NCBI RefSeq assembly: GCF_005222915.1
Contig: NZ_STFX01000005.1
Coordinates: forward strand, 62,001 to 126,000
Reading direction: 5' to 3'
Origin: Rhizobium sp. FKL33
Lineage (GTDB): Bacteria > Pseudomonadota > Alphaproteobacteria > Rhizobiales > Rhizobiaceae
Length of the DNA: 64,000 nucleotides
Part shown: positions 1-8,201 of the stretch, piece after piece
How positions within the stretch are numbered: position 1 is the first letter of the stretch
Layout: the number at the start of each line of letters is the position of its first letter
Program-made: the position numbers and the translations under genes
The notes under the pieces: generated by a model
Database searches by the model: none
What the model was told of the DNA's origin: nothing
What the model saw: the letters and a program-made list of their open reading frames with translations, nothing else

Positions 1-1097
1 ATATGTTCTCGACCGACGTTCCGCTGATCTTCTTCGTCGCGCTGACGCTATGGGCCTATCTGGGCCTCACCGAGCGGCGCTCCGTCCCTCTCGCCGTCGT
101 CATGGGCCTCGGCGTCGGCTGCGCCTTCCTGTCCAAATATGCGCTGCTATTCCTGCTGCCGGGCGGCGCGGTTGCGCTTCTCCTCATCCCGCAGGCGCGC
201 ATCGCCATCCGCGATTTTGCGATCTCGGTGGTCGTCGCGGCCCTCGTCGCCGCGCCCAATCTCATCTGGAACCTCACTCATGGCGGCGCAACGGTGAAAC
301 ACACCGAAGACATCGCCAAATGGGATCAGATGGCGCTCAAGCCGCTGAAGGCGCTGGAATTCTTCGGCGCGCAGTTCGGCGTCATGGGACCGGTGCTGTT
401 CGCCGCCCTGCTCTATGCCGGCTTCCGGGCGATCCGCGGCAAGGCGGAGCCGCGCGAACGCATCCTGCTCTGGCTGTCCTTGCCGGTAGTGGGACTGATC
501 ACGCTGCAGGCGTTGATCGCCAAGGCGGAAGCCAATTGGGCGGCGTCCGCCTATGCCGCCGGCGCCATTGTCGCCGTCATGCTGCTCGCCCGGCTCTGGC
601 CGCGCGGGCTGACGCTGTCGCTAGCGCTGACCGGGGCGATTGCGCTGGCCTTCCCGATCCTGCCCGCTTGTCCCGATGCGATCCCCTTCGGCCTGGTCAA
701 GCGCAATACCGGCCGCTCCGAAGTGAGTCTCAAGGCGGAAGAACTGGTGCGGAGCGCCGGACTTAAAGTGATCGTCTCCGACAACAGGGACATGCTCGCA
801 GATCTGTTCCATACGCTGCGCGAATCGCAACTGACGCTGAGGGCGCGCGCGCCGGCGGGCTTCCCGGAAAACTATTATGAGCAGACGTTTCCCTATCCGC
901 CGCCGGAGAACAGTTATGCCCGCTCCATGGATTTCGACATGGCCGAGCGTGTCCTGTTCCTTACACGGAAACCTTTCGCCTGTGAGGTCGCACAGCCGAC
1001 ATTGCTCGCCACATGGACGCCCGACAACGGCTATTATCGCGGCCGGACGATCTATGCCTATGAAACGCAAGCCGGGTGTCTGGAGCCGCGCGACTGA
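1..1097 (+). CDS. GT39/PMT-like membrane glycosyltransferase, 3' part
   Basis: The frame is open from the left edge to the TGA at 1095-1097, giving 364 visible residues. The first visible ATG at 3 is probably not the start: the residues after it (FSTDVPL) resemble an internal block of GT39 (ArnT/PMT-like) proteins, where the upstream part holds the catalytic acidic residues of the first periplasmic loop. The visible part has six to seven hydrophobic segments followed by a soluble periplasmic-type tail of about 140 residues. Such enzymes transfer a sugar from a polyprenyl-phosphate donor to an envelope acceptor; the acceptor here is unknown. The family call rests on overall architecture and the TDVPL block. 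Confidence 0.72.
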   Translation, partial: MFSTDVPLIFFVALTLWAYLGLTERRSVPLAVVMGLGVGCAFLSKYALLFLLPGGAVALLLIPQARIAIRDFAISVVVAALVAAPNLIWNLTHGGATVKHTEDIAKWDQMALKPLKALEFFGAQFGVMGPVLFAALLYAGFRAIRGKAEPRERILLWLSLPVVGLITLQALIAKAEANWAASAYAAGAIVAVMLLARLWPRGLTLSLALTGAIALAFPILPACPDAIPFGLVKRNTGRSEVSLKAEELVRSAGLKVIVSDNRDMLADLFHTLRESQLTLRARAPAGFPENYYEQTFPYPPPENSYARSMDFDMAERVLFLTRKPFACEVAQPTLLATWTPDNGYYRGRTIYAYETQAGCLEPRD

Positions 1098-1171
1098 GGG
1101 GTTGCAATCCCAAGCTTTCCGTGTATAAGCCCGCACATCAAACATCCGGTCTTATTGGCTGGTGGCTGTAC

Positions 1172-1224
1172 GGAAGGCCGGTTTCGAGAATGAAACCGCT
1201 TGGAGCCAGAGGGTTCCGGCTTCC
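1172..1224 (+). promoter_or_regulatory. structured leader upstream of rpsF (candidate S6:S18 autoregulatory RNA)
   Basis: The 265-base gap before rpsF contains a foldable element. Bases 1172-1181 pair with 1216-1224 (GGAAG-g-CCGG with CCGGCTTCC, one bulged G). Alternatively 1179-1185 pairs with 1192-1198 as a seven-bp hairpin with a six-base loop. The two helices share bases 1179-1181, so they may be mutually exclusive. S6:S18-binding leaders upstream of rpsF are known in many bacteria and also carry CCG in a bulge or loop. The match to that family is inferred from location and the CCG only. Confidence 0.3.
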
Positions 1225-1362
1225 CGTGTCTCCGCTCTCGACCGTGAACCGTAAAGACGCTTTTCTTGCCCGCGAGGTTCGCCTCGCATCCTGAGATCAG
1301 TCGTTGAGGCTTGGCGCCAAACCGGATGGGATTGATGAAACGCAAGAAAGGCAAAGAGTTTC

Positions 1363-1803
1363 ATGGCTCTCTATGAACACATTTTCCTTGCCCGCCAGGA
1401 TCTCGCGGCTCCGCAGGTCGACGCTATCGTCGAAACCTACAAGGGCGTGATCGAAGCTGCCGGCGGCAAGGTTGGTCGCATTGAAAACTGGGGTCTCAAG
1501 GGCCTCACCTACCGCATCAAGAAGAACCGCAAGGCCTTCTACGTGCTCATGGACGTCGACGCCCCGGCTGCTGCGATCCAGGAAGTCGAGCGCCAGGAGC
1601 GCTACAACGAAGACATCCTCCGCTTCATGACCGTCAAGGTCGAAGCTCATGAGGAAGGCCCCTCCGCCATGATGCAGAAGCGCGACCGCGACGACCGTCC
1701 GCGCCGCGAAGATGGCGACCGTCCGTTCCGTCCGCGCCGCGAAGACGGCGATCGTCCGCCGCGTCGCGATGGCGACCGTCCGTTCCGTCCGCGCGAATCC
1801 TAA
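1363..1803 (+). CDS. rpsF: 30S ribosomal protein S6
   Basis: A 146-residue S6 protein of the small-subunit platform, which binds 16S rRNA as a heterodimer with S18. The S6 fold spans about residues 1-100. Residues 107-146 form an extra, highly charged tail made of near-repeats of [11 protein letters not shown], encoded by visibly repeated DNA (about 1680-1800). Charged S6 tails occur in alphaproteobacteria, but the exact repeat number here is notable. rpsR follows after 12 bases with a strong AAGGAG site, so the two are one operon, as expected from their obligate partnership. Confidence 0.97.
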   Translation: MALYEHIFLARQDLAAPQVDAIVETYKGVIEAAGGKVGRIENWGLKGLTYRIKKNRKAFYVLMDVDAPAAAIQEVERQERYNEDILRFMTVKVEAHEEGPSAMMQKRDRDDRPRREDGDRPFRPRREDGDRPPRRDGDRPFRPRES

Positions 1804-1815
1804 GGAGATCCTGCA

Positions 1816-2064
1816 ATGGCTGACACTTCTTCCGCTCCGGCGCGCCGCCCCTTCCATCGTCGTCGCAAGACCTGCCCGTTCTCGGGCGCCAATGCGCCGC
1901 GCATCGACTACAAGGACGTCAAGCTCCTGTCCCGCTACATTTCCGAGCGCGGCAAGATCGTTCCGTCCCGCATCACGGCCGTTTCCCAGAAGAAGCAGCG
2001 CGAACTGGCCCAAGCCATCAAGCGCGCCCGCTTCCTCGGCCTGCTGCCCTACGTCGTCGCCTGA
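1816..2064 (+). CDS. rpsR: 30S ribosomal protein S18
   Basis: An 82-residue S18 with the typical core ([16 protein letters not shown], then [15 protein letters not shown]) and C-terminal basic helix. It binds the 16S rRNA platform with S6. The start is supported by AAGGAG at 1802-1807, nine bases upstream. It lies between rpsF and the DUF2232 gene in the usual rhizobial ribosomal-protein cluster. Confidence 0.98.
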   Translation: MADTSSAPARRPFHRRRKTCPFSGANAPRIDYKDVKLLSRYISERGKIVPSRITAVSQKKQRELAQAIKRARFLGLLPYVVA

Positions 2065-2249
2065 TCGGCTGACTCGAGGGTAAGACGCAGCGTCAGCAGA
2101 CTCTGCGTCATGACTTCGGGGGATGGCGGTTTCGCCCTCCCCTTTCCCTTCCGCGATGGGCGCGGATCGGAACCTTGAAATCCCATGTTGGGGAGTTCGC
2201 GGAAACGCCTCCCCTAACTGCGCCTGGCGCGCAGGACAGCGAGAGCTTG

Positions 2250-3230
2250 ATGACGAAAACCAAGAACCCGATCCTGATCGGCGTGATCGCCGGATTGGCC
2301 GCCGCCGTTTTGATGGCTGCGGGCGGGTATTTCGTCGCGCTGTCGATTATCCTGATCTTCCTGTCGATGGCGGCGATCTTCGCCGCAGGCCTCGGCTTCG
2401 GCCTTCTCTCCTGCATCGTGGCGATCGGCACGGCCGCGCTCGCCAACGCCGTTCTCCTGAATTCTCCGCTCGCCTTCCTGATGACGGCCGCACCGCTGGT
2501 GCCGGCAGCGGTGATGAGCCATCTCGCCAATATGTCTCGGCCGGCGGGCGAGATCGGCGGCCCCGAGACCGCCACCGCCTGGTATCCGCTCTCCGACGTG
2601 CTGTTCGCCGGCGCGGTGCTCACGGCGATCGCCTCTGTCTACACCACGCTCGCCTCGCCGCAGATCGAAGCGCTCTATGGCGCGCTCGCCGACGCCATGC
2701 AGCAGATGATGGCCGACATGAGCGGCGCCGGCGCCCAGATGGAAACGCTGCCGCGCGACGAGATGGTCGCCATGATCCGGGTGATCTGGCCTTTCGCGCA
2801 GTCGATGCAGATGATGATCGCACTGTTTGCCGGCTTCTACTTCGCCATGCGCTTTCTCTCCGCCGCCGGCCGCAACATCCGCCCGCGCGAGGACATCGCA
2901 TCGAGCCTGCGCATGAACCGCGTGGCGATCATCGTGCTCCTCACCGGCATCGCCGGCATGTTTATCGGCGGCAGGATCGGCATGGTCGGCTCCAGCCTGG
3001 CGGGCGCCTGCGCCGGCGGCTTCCTGCTCGCGGGCTTTGCGGTGATCCACGCCTTCCTGCGCGGCAAGAGCTGGGGGATCCCCGGTCTCGTGCTCGTCTA
3101 TCTTCTGACGTTCTTCTTCCTGCCCGTGATCGGCTTTCTGCTGGTGATCGCCGGCGGGCTCGCCAATCCGCGTCGCGCCATACCGCTGACGCAGACCAAT
3201 CCCGAAAACGACGCCAACACCAAACTCTGA
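2250..3230 (+). CDS. DUF2232 multi-pass membrane protein
   Basis: A 326-residue hydrophobic protein with about eight membrane segments. DUF2232 proteins sit between rpsR and rplI in many Hyphomicrobiales; their function is not established. The frame is open from an ATG at 2175, but the intervening 25 residues are polar and unlike a membrane-protein start, so ATG 2250 (MTKTKNPIL) is preferred. rplI begins 12 bases downstream, so it is probably co-transcribed with the ribosomal genes. Family assignment comes from the position and topology. Confidence 0.85.
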   Translation: MTKTKNPILIGVIAGLAAAVLMAAGGYFVALSIILIFLSMAAIFAAGLGFGLLSCIVAIGTAALANAVLLNSPLAFLMTAAPLVPAAVMSHLANMSRPAGEIGGPETATAWYPLSDVLFAGAVLTAIASVYTTLASPQIEALYGALADAMQQMMADMSGAGAQMETLPRDEMVAMIRVIWPFAQSMQMMIALFAGFYFAMRFLSAAGRNIRPREDIASSLRMNRVAIIVLLTGIAGMFIGGRIGMVGSSLAGACAGGFLLAGFAVIHAFLRGKSWGIPGLVLVYLLTFFFLPVIGFLLVIAGGLANPRRAIPLTQTNPENDANTKL

Positions 3231-3242
3231 AAGGACAAGACA

Positions 3243-3818
3243 ATGCAAGTTATCCTGCTCGAACGCGTCAACAAGCTCGGCCAGATGGGCGAAACCGTGA
3301 AGGTTCGCGACGGCTACGCCCGTAACTTCCTGCTGCCGCTCGGCAAGGCGCTCCGCGCCAACGCCGCCAACAAGGCTCGCTTCGAATCCGAGCGCGCCAC
3401 GCTCGAAGCCCGCAACCTCGAGCGCCGCTCCGAAGCCCAGAAGGTCGCCGACCAGCTCGCCGGCAAGTCCTTCGTCGTGGTTCGCTCCGCCGGCGAAACC
3501 GGCCAGCTCTACGGTTCGGTCGCCGCACGTGACATCGTCGACGTTCTGGCCGCCGAAGGCTTCAACATCGGCCGCAACCAGGTCGACCTGAACACCCCGA
3601 TCAAGGCGATCGGCCTGCACAAGGTCGTGCTTCACCTGCATGCCGAAGTCGAGCTCGAAATCGAACTCAACGTCGCCCGTTCGGCCGACGAAGCCGCTCG
3701 CCAGGCCAAGGGTGAAGACCTCACCTCCGCCGAAGCCATCTATGGCGTCGACGAAGACGCGCTGCGTCCGGAAGACTTCTTCGACCCGAATTCGGTCGAT
3801 GGCGACGACGAAATCTGA
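3243..3818 (+). CDS. rplI: 50S ribosomal protein L9
   Basis: A 191-residue L9. The N-terminal RNA-binding domain is clear (residues 1-50, with [19 protein letters not shown] and GYARNFLLP), followed by the connecting helix and C-terminal domain. It is about 40 residues longer than E. coli L9 because of an acidic tail (about 150-191), common in alphaproteobacteria. An AAAGGA site precedes the ATG. The operon ends with a strong terminator. Confidence 0.97.
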   Translation: MQVILLERVNKLGQMGETVKVRDGYARNFLLPLGKALRANAANKARFESERATLEARNLERRSEAQKVADQLAGKSFVVVRSAGETGQLYGSVAARDIVDVLAAEGFNIGRNQVDLNTPIKAIGLHKVVLHLHAEVELEIELNVARSADEAARQAKGEDLTSAEAIYGVDEDALRPEDFFDPNSVDGDDEI

Positions 3819-3858
3819 TCCGGCTGTTTGGAAACTTTCCAAACGCGCCTCATCAAGA

Positions 3859-3893
3859 GCGCCCTCGGTGACAACCGGGGGCGCTTCTTTTTG
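3859..3893 (+). terminator. rho-independent terminator of the rpsF-rplI operon
   Basis: A ten-bp stem (GCGCCCTCGG with CCGGGGGCGC, one G-T pair) and a six-base loop TGACAA are followed by TTCTTTTT. It lies 40 bases after the rplI stop. Confidence 0.9.
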
Positions 3894-3987
3894 AAATTAA
3901 CCATAATTGCCGAATTTTTCATCGCAGGGCGGCGGCTGCATCGAGGCATACAAATTTTCTGTTGAAAACACACCTTTTTTTGATAAG

Positions 3988-4002
3988 TTAACAAAAAATT
4001 AA
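3988..4002. promoter_or_regulatory. candidate CtrA box upstream of cfa
   Basis: Exact TTAA-N7-TTAA (half-sites 3988-3991 and 3999-4002), the consensus for the alphaproteobacterial cell-cycle regulator CtrA, about 80 bases before the cfa start. The surrounding 3894-4068 stretch is A/T-rich, which raises the chance of a random match. Confidence 0.4.
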
Positions 4003-4080
4003 CGTTTCGTAAGGTGCTGCACCCGTCGCGTTATCGTTACCGCCCCGGCCGCAGTCTGATTCTGTCGCGTGGTGACACCC

Positions 4081-5361
4081 ATGTTGCATTCTCTTCTGCA
4101 TAAATTCATTTCGACCATCATCCGCCGTGGCAATCTCACGGTTGCTTTCGCAAACGGCAGGACCCGCCACTATGGCGGCGGACACGGCAAACCCGTTCAT
4201 ATCCGCTTCAACACAAAGCGCGCCGAACGCGGCGTGCTCGGCAATCCAGAATACTATCTCGGCCACTACTACGCCGAGGGCGAGATCGACATCATCCAGG
4301 GTGATATGTATGATTTCCTGGAGGCGGTGTTCACCGGCGATCCCGACGGCGAGTTCCAGCAGCGCCCCTGGATGAAGGCCATCGCGGCGCTTCGCTACAA
4401 GCTCCGTCATTTCAAGGAATTCAACGTCGCGCATCGGTCGCGCAAGAATGTCCAGCATCATTATGATCTGACCGGCGCGCTTTACGACCTGTTCCTCGAC
4501 AAGGACAGGCAATATTCCTGCGCCTATTTCGAGACCAAGGAGACCGATCTCGAAGAGGCGCAACTCGCCAAGAAGCGGCACATCGCAGCCAAGATGGCGA
4601 TAACCCGACCGGGCCTGTCGGTGCTCGACATCGGTTGCGGCTGGGGCGGCATGGCGCTTTATCTCGCCCGCTTCCTCGGAGCCTCGGTCAAGGGCGTGAC
4701 GCTGTCCGACGAGCAGCTGGCCATCGCCCGCAAGCGGGCGGAGGATGGCGGCTTTGCGGAGCGGGTGCGTTTCGAACTGGAAGACTACCGGCATGTCGAC
4801 GAGCAATTCGACCGGCTGGTCTCCGTCGGCATGTTCGAGCATGTCGGCCGCCCCTTCTACGACCAGTATTTCCAGCAATGCGCCAAGCTTCTGAAGAAGG
4901 ATGGCGTCATGCTGCTGCACACGATCGGGCGCACCGACGTGCCCGCCACCACCAACGCCTTCATCGAGAAATACATCTTCCCCGGCGGCTATATCCCGGC
5001 GCTGTCGGAAGTGATGCCGGCGATCGAGCGTTCCAGCCTGAAGATCACCGACATCGAAATCCTGCGGCTGCATTACGCCGAGACGCTGAAAGCCTGGCGG
5101 GAGCGCTTTATGGCCCGGCGCGACGAGGCCAAGGCGCTGTATGACGAGCGCTTCTGCCGCATGTGGGAATTCTATCTCGCCGGCTCCGAAAGCGCCTTCC
5201 GCTGGCAGAATCTGGTGATCTTCCAGATCCAACTCGCCCATGACCAGGAAGCGGTGCCGTTGACGCGCGATTACATCCACGAGGCGGAAGCCTGCTTGCG
5301 GTCGATCGAACAGCGGCAGGGAGAAGGCGTCGCCCGCTTTCCGCAGGAGGCGGCGGAATAG
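4081..5361 (+). CDS. cfa: cyclopropane-fatty-acyl-phospholipid synthase
   Basis: A 426-residue S-adenosylmethionine-dependent enzyme that adds a methylene bridge to unsaturated acyl chains of membrane phospholipids. The SAM-binding motif VLDIGCGWGG is at about 181-190, preceded by the family block QHHYDLTGALYDLFLD. Later blocks are GMFEHVG, FIEKYIFPGG and LHYAETLKAWRERF. A GTG at 4069 would add four residues; ATG 4081 is preferred, although neither has a strong Shine-Dalgarno. It stands alone between the L9 terminator and dnaB, with a candidate CtrA box upstream. Confidence 0.95.
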   Translation: MLHSLLHKFISTIIRRGNLTVAFANGRTRHYGGGHGKPVHIRFNTKRAERGVLGNPEYYLGHYYAEGEIDIIQGDMYDFLEAVFTGDPDGEFQQRPWMKAIAALRYKLRHFKEFNVAHRSRKNVQHHYDLTGALYDLFLDKDRQYSCAYFETKETDLEEAQLAKKRHIAAKMAITRPGLSVLDIGCGWGGMALYLARFLGASVKGVTLSDEQLAIARKRAEDGGFAERVRFELEDYRHVDEQFDRLVSVGMFEHVGRPFYDQYFQQCAKLLKKDGVMLLHTIGRTDVPATTNAFIEKYIFPGGYIPALSEVMPAIERSSLKITDIEILRLHYAETLKAWRERFMARRDEAKALYDERFCRMWEFYLAGSESAFRWQNLVIFQIQLAHDQEAVPLTRDYIHEAEACLRSIEQRQGEGVARFPQEAAE

Positions 5362-5391
5362 CCGCTCATTTTCGATTCTCTTTTGAAATTC

Positions 5392-5423
5392 AAAAGCCTG
5401 ATCTATAATTGTTCAGGCCTTTT
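5392..5423 (+). terminator. probable terminator after cfa
   Basis: AAAAG-CCTGA (5392-5401) pairs with TCAGGCCTTTT (5413-5423) with one bulge and an 11-base loop, ending in CCTTTT. It lies 31 bases after the cfa stop. A second palindrome, CTTTTGAA-a-TTCAAAAG (5380-5396), overlaps its left arm. Confidence 0.55.
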
Positions 5424-5538
5424 CCGATTCGGCCCGGTCAATTGCCGACGGACTTCAAGGAAAAAGTTATCCACCATGCCCGGCGTCCTGTGGACATCGG
5501 ACAAAAGAATCGGAAAAAGCGGCGGCAATCGACTCCGA

Positions 5539-5553
5539 GGGGGCTTTGCCCCC
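5539..5553 (+). promoter_or_regulatory. tight GC hairpin in the dnaB leader
   Basis: GGGGGC-TTT-GCCCCC is a six-bp all-GC stem with a three-base loop, ending 40 bases before the dnaB start. No U-run follows, so it is unlikely to be a terminator. It could stabilise the 5' end or pause polymerase. Function is unknown. Confidence 0.35.
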
Positions 5554-5593
5554 TATAGATGGCCGACAACACATTCATGACAGGCAGATGACC

Positions 5594-7096
5594 ATGAAGG
5601 ACGCCGCGCGCAGACTGAGCGCCATCAGCAATACCGAAGCGACGCCGCATCACCGCGAGGCTCCTAACAATATCGAAGCCGAACAGGCGCTGCTCGGCGC
5701 GATCCTGGTCAACAACGACGCCTATTATCGTGTGTCGGACTTCCTGAAGCCGGTGCATTTCTACGAGCCGCTGCATCGCCGCATCTATGAGGTCGCCGCC
5801 GACATCATCCGCATGGGCAAGACCGCCCATCCGGTGACGATCAAGACCTTCCTGCCGGCCGAAGAAAAAGTCGGCGATATGACGGTGGCGCAATATCTCG
5901 CCCAGCTTGCCGCCAACGCCGTCACCATCATCAACGCCGAAGACTATGGCCGCGCCATCTACGACCTCGCGCTCCGGCGTTCGCTGATCACCATCGGCGA
6001 GGACATGGTCAACATCGCCTATGACGCGCCGCTCGACATGCCGCCGCAGACCCAGATCGAGGACACCGAGCGCCGTCTGTTCGAACTGGCCGAGACGGGC
6101 CGCTACGATGGTGGCTTCCAGTCCTTCGCCGACGCCGTGTCGCAGGCGATCGACATGGCCGGCGCCGCCTTCGAGCGCGACGGCAGCCTGTCAGGCATTT
6201 CTACCGGCATCCATTCGCTCGACGCCCGCATGGGCGGGTTGCAGCGTTCGGACTTGATCGTGCTCGCCGGACGTCCCGGCATGGGCAAGACCTCGCTCGC
6301 CACAAACATCGCCTACAACATCGCCGCATCCTATGAGCCGGAAGTGTTGCCTGACGGTTCGTTCAAGGCGCGCAACGGCGGCGTCGTCGCCTTCTATTCG
6401 CTCGAAATGTCGGCCGAACAGCTCGCCACCCGCATCATCTCGGAGCAGACGGAAGTCTCTTCCTCCAAGATCCGCCGCGGCGACATCACCGAAGCCGATT
6501 TCGAAAAGCTGGTCGCCTGCTCGCAGATGATGCAGAAGATCCCGCTGTTCATCGACCAGACCGGCGGCATCTCGATCGCCCAGCTCTCGGCCCGCGCCCG
6601 CCGTCTCAAGCGCCAGCGCGGCCTCGATTGCATGGTGGTCGACTATATCCAGCTGATGACCGGCTCCGGCAAGTCGGGCGAGAACCGCGTGCAGGAAATC
6701 ACCCAGATCACCACGGGTCTCAAAGCGCTCGGCAAGGAGCTCAACGTTCCCATCATCGCGCTGTCGCAGCTGTCGCGTCAGGTGGAAAGCCGCGAAGACA
6801 AGCGCCCGCAGCTGTCGGACCTTCGTGAATCCGGCTCGATCGAACAGGACGCCGACGTGGTGCTGTTCGTGTTCCGCGAGGAATATTACGTCAAGAATCT
6901 CGAGCCGCGCGATCCCGACGATCCGAAATACGCAGAATGGGAACAGCTGTTCGACAAGGTCAAGGGCACGGCCGACGTCATCATCGCCAAGCAGCGTCAC
7001 GGACCGACCGGCACCGTCAAGCTCGCCTTCCAGTCGGAATTCACGCGTTTTGCGGATCTGGCGGACCCGAGCTTCGCCCAATATGAAGAACATTGA
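5594..7096 (+). CDS. dnaB: replicative DNA helicase DnaB
   Basis: A 500-residue hexameric 5'-3' helicase of the replisome. The N-terminal DnaB domain begins with the APNNIEAEQALLGAIL block. The RecA-like domain carries Walker A GRPGMGKTS at about 226-234, Walker B MVVDYIQLM and the C-terminal block SDLRESGSIEQDADVVLF. No intein interrupts it. The frame is open from 5546, but AGG at 5582-5584 fits ATG 5594 best (MKDAARRL, as in rhizobial homologues); ATG 5588 is the alternative. A terminator follows directly. Confidence 0.97.
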   Translation: MKDAARRLSAISNTEATPHHREAPNNIEAEQALLGAILVNNDAYYRVSDFLKPVHFYEPLHRRIYEVAADIIRMGKTAHPVTIKTFLPAEEKVGDMTVAQYLAQLAANAVTIINAEDYGRAIYDLALRRSLITIGEDMVNIAYDAPLDMPPQTQIEDTERRLFELAETGRYDGGFQSFADAVSQAIDMAGAAFERDGSLSGISTGIHSLDARMGGLQRSDLIVLAGRPGMGKTSLATNIAYNIAASYEPEVLPDGSFKARNGGVVAFYSLEMSAEQLATRIISEQTEVSSSKIRRGDITEADFEKLVACSQMMQKIPLFIDQTGGISIAQLSARARRLKRQRGLDCMVVDYIQLMTGSGKSGENRVQEITQITTGLKALGKELNVPIIALSQLSRQVESREDKRPQLSDLRESGSIEQDADVVLFVFREEYYVKNLEPRDPDDPKYAEWEQLFDKVKGTADVIIAKQRHGPTGTVKLAFQSEFTRFADLADPSFAQYEEH

Positions 7097-7102
7097 GATG
7101 AG

Positions 7103-7127
7103 GGTCGGGCGAAAGCCCGGCCTTTAT
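7103..7127 (+). terminator. rho-independent terminator after dnaB
   Basis: GGTCGGGC (7103-7110), GAAA loop and GCCCGGCC (7115-7122) form an eight-bp stem with one G-T pair, followed by TTTATT. It overlaps the last codon of the convergent vapC remnant. Confidence 0.85.
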
Positions 7128-7552
7128 TCATTGTTCCAAGGGTTAATCAGGTCGACAGACATGCCGCTGAAATCGGCAACATTGCGGGTAACCAGCGTCA
7201 GATCGTGATGCCGGGCGATTGCTGCGATAAGCGAGTCCGGCTGACTGTAAGTTCGACCTGTTTTCCGGCCCTGCTCGACCATCAGTCGCCATCGAAGCAA
7301 CACGTCCTCCGTCACTTCCAGAAGACGCCCTTCGAATTGTGGTCGCACCGACTGCTCCAACCAATCAAGCAGATCCTGGCGCCGCACGGGATCCGCAAGA
7401 AGCTGAATGCCGAAGCGAATCTCCGCAATTGTGACTGTGCTGAGGAAAAGCTCGTCAGGTCGACAGCTTCGGAAAAATTCTGCAACCCTCGGCTCCGCCC
7501 GTCTCCGACGGGCCTAGGATATGACATTGGTGTCGAGCAGAAACCCGTTCAC
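7124..7552 (-). pseudogene. VapC-family PIN toxin interrupted by one amber codon
   Basis: Read from the GTG at 7552-7550, which overlaps the antitoxin stop as GTGA, the frame gives a full PIN domain: NGFLLDTNVIS, an in-frame TAG at 7516-7514, then ARRRRAEPRVAEFF and on to the end with no frameshift. Later acidic positions survive (TIAEIRFGI, QPDSLIAAIA, LVTRNVADF). The stop occupies the position where VapC proteins usually carry Glu in DTNVISE, so one G-to-T change (GAG to TAG) explains it. An internal GTG start at 7387 would give only an 87-residue C-terminal fragment without the first catalytic Asp. VapC toxins are metal-dependent RNases; this copy is probably inactive unless the amber is read through. 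Confidence 0.85.
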
Positions 7553-7830
7553 AAATCGACATCTCTGACAGGCATAGGAATCCGTGGCGGCTCGATATCC
7601 TCATCAGGCCATGGCGACGCCTGAAGCGCCGCCCAAACGTCAGCCCCCGTCCGGGGCTGCTTCAAGCGTCCGTATTCTTCCGCGCTGATAACGACGGCTT
7701 CATCGCGACCTTGCACTGTCACAGTCTGCGGGCCTTCGGTCTTGGCGCGACGCACGACTTCACCGAACTGCGCCTTGGCGACCTCAAGTCCCCAGCGTGC
7801 GTCCCTTGCTTCCGACATAGGCTTGCTCAT
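7549..7830 (-). CDS. Phd/YefM-family antitoxin of the broken VapC
   Basis: A 93-residue protein with the Phd/YefM pattern: VAKAQFGEVVRRAKTEGPQTVTVQGRDEAVVISAEEY-type strand-helix core at about 15-60, then a charged tail for toxin binding. It precedes and overlaps the toxin start by four bases (GTGA), the usual antitoxin-first arrangement. Such proteins also repress their own operon. It appears intact although the toxin is not. A Met at residue 5 is an alternative start. Confidence 0.88.
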   Translation of the reverse strand: MSKPMSEARDARWGLEVAKAQFGEVVRRAKTEGPQTVTVQGRDEAVVISAEEYGRLKQPRTGADVWAALQASPWPDEDIEPPRIPMPVRDVDL

Positions 7831-7898
7831 TGCGCGTCTCCGTGACTGGAACGTGCAAACAATCTACCGGAGGGCCGCGCCAACTTCAATTAAAGTCG

Positions 7899-8201
7899 TC
7901 ACAACCCCACCCGCCTCAGCACGAACACCGCCGCCACGCCAATCGCGATGCTCGCCAGCAGAGGCAGCCGGCGGGCGGAGAAAGCGGTGAGCGCGCAGGC
8001 GGTGGTTTCGGCCCAGCCGGTGGCGAAGGCGGTGGGCGCGATCACGGCCATCAGCACGGCGGGCGGGATCGCGTCGAGCGCCTGGCGGGCGACCGGGCCG
8101 ATCGGCACGATGCGGATGAGCACGGGGCCGGCGAGCCGGGTGAGGATGGTGGCGGCGGCCATGGCGATGATGGCGTAAAGCGTTGCTGGATCGAGGCTCA
8201 T
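7899..8201 (-). CDS. azlD: AzlD-family branched-chain amino acid exporter subunit
   Basis: A 100-residue protein with three to four membrane segments and the AzlD-like block TRLAGPVLIRI. AzlD is the small partner of AzlC; the pair exports branched-chain amino acids or analogues. Its start overlaps the AzlC stop by four bases (ATGA), giving translational coupling. The substrate is inferred from the family. Confidence 0.88.
   Translation of the reverse strand: MSLDPATLYAIIAMAAATILTRLAGPVLIRIVPIGPVARQALDAIPPAVLMAVIAPTAFATGWAETTACALTAFSARRLPLLASIAIGVAAVFVLRRVGL

Noticed and set aside
2214-3842. 542-codon frame opposite DUF2232 and rplI
   Set aside because: Antisense to two supported genes and compositionally a shadow.
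5380-5396. Palindrome CTTTTGAA-a-TTCAAAAG after cfa considered as an operator
   Set aside because: It overlaps the left arm of the terminator hairpin at 5392-5423, which explains the pairing better.
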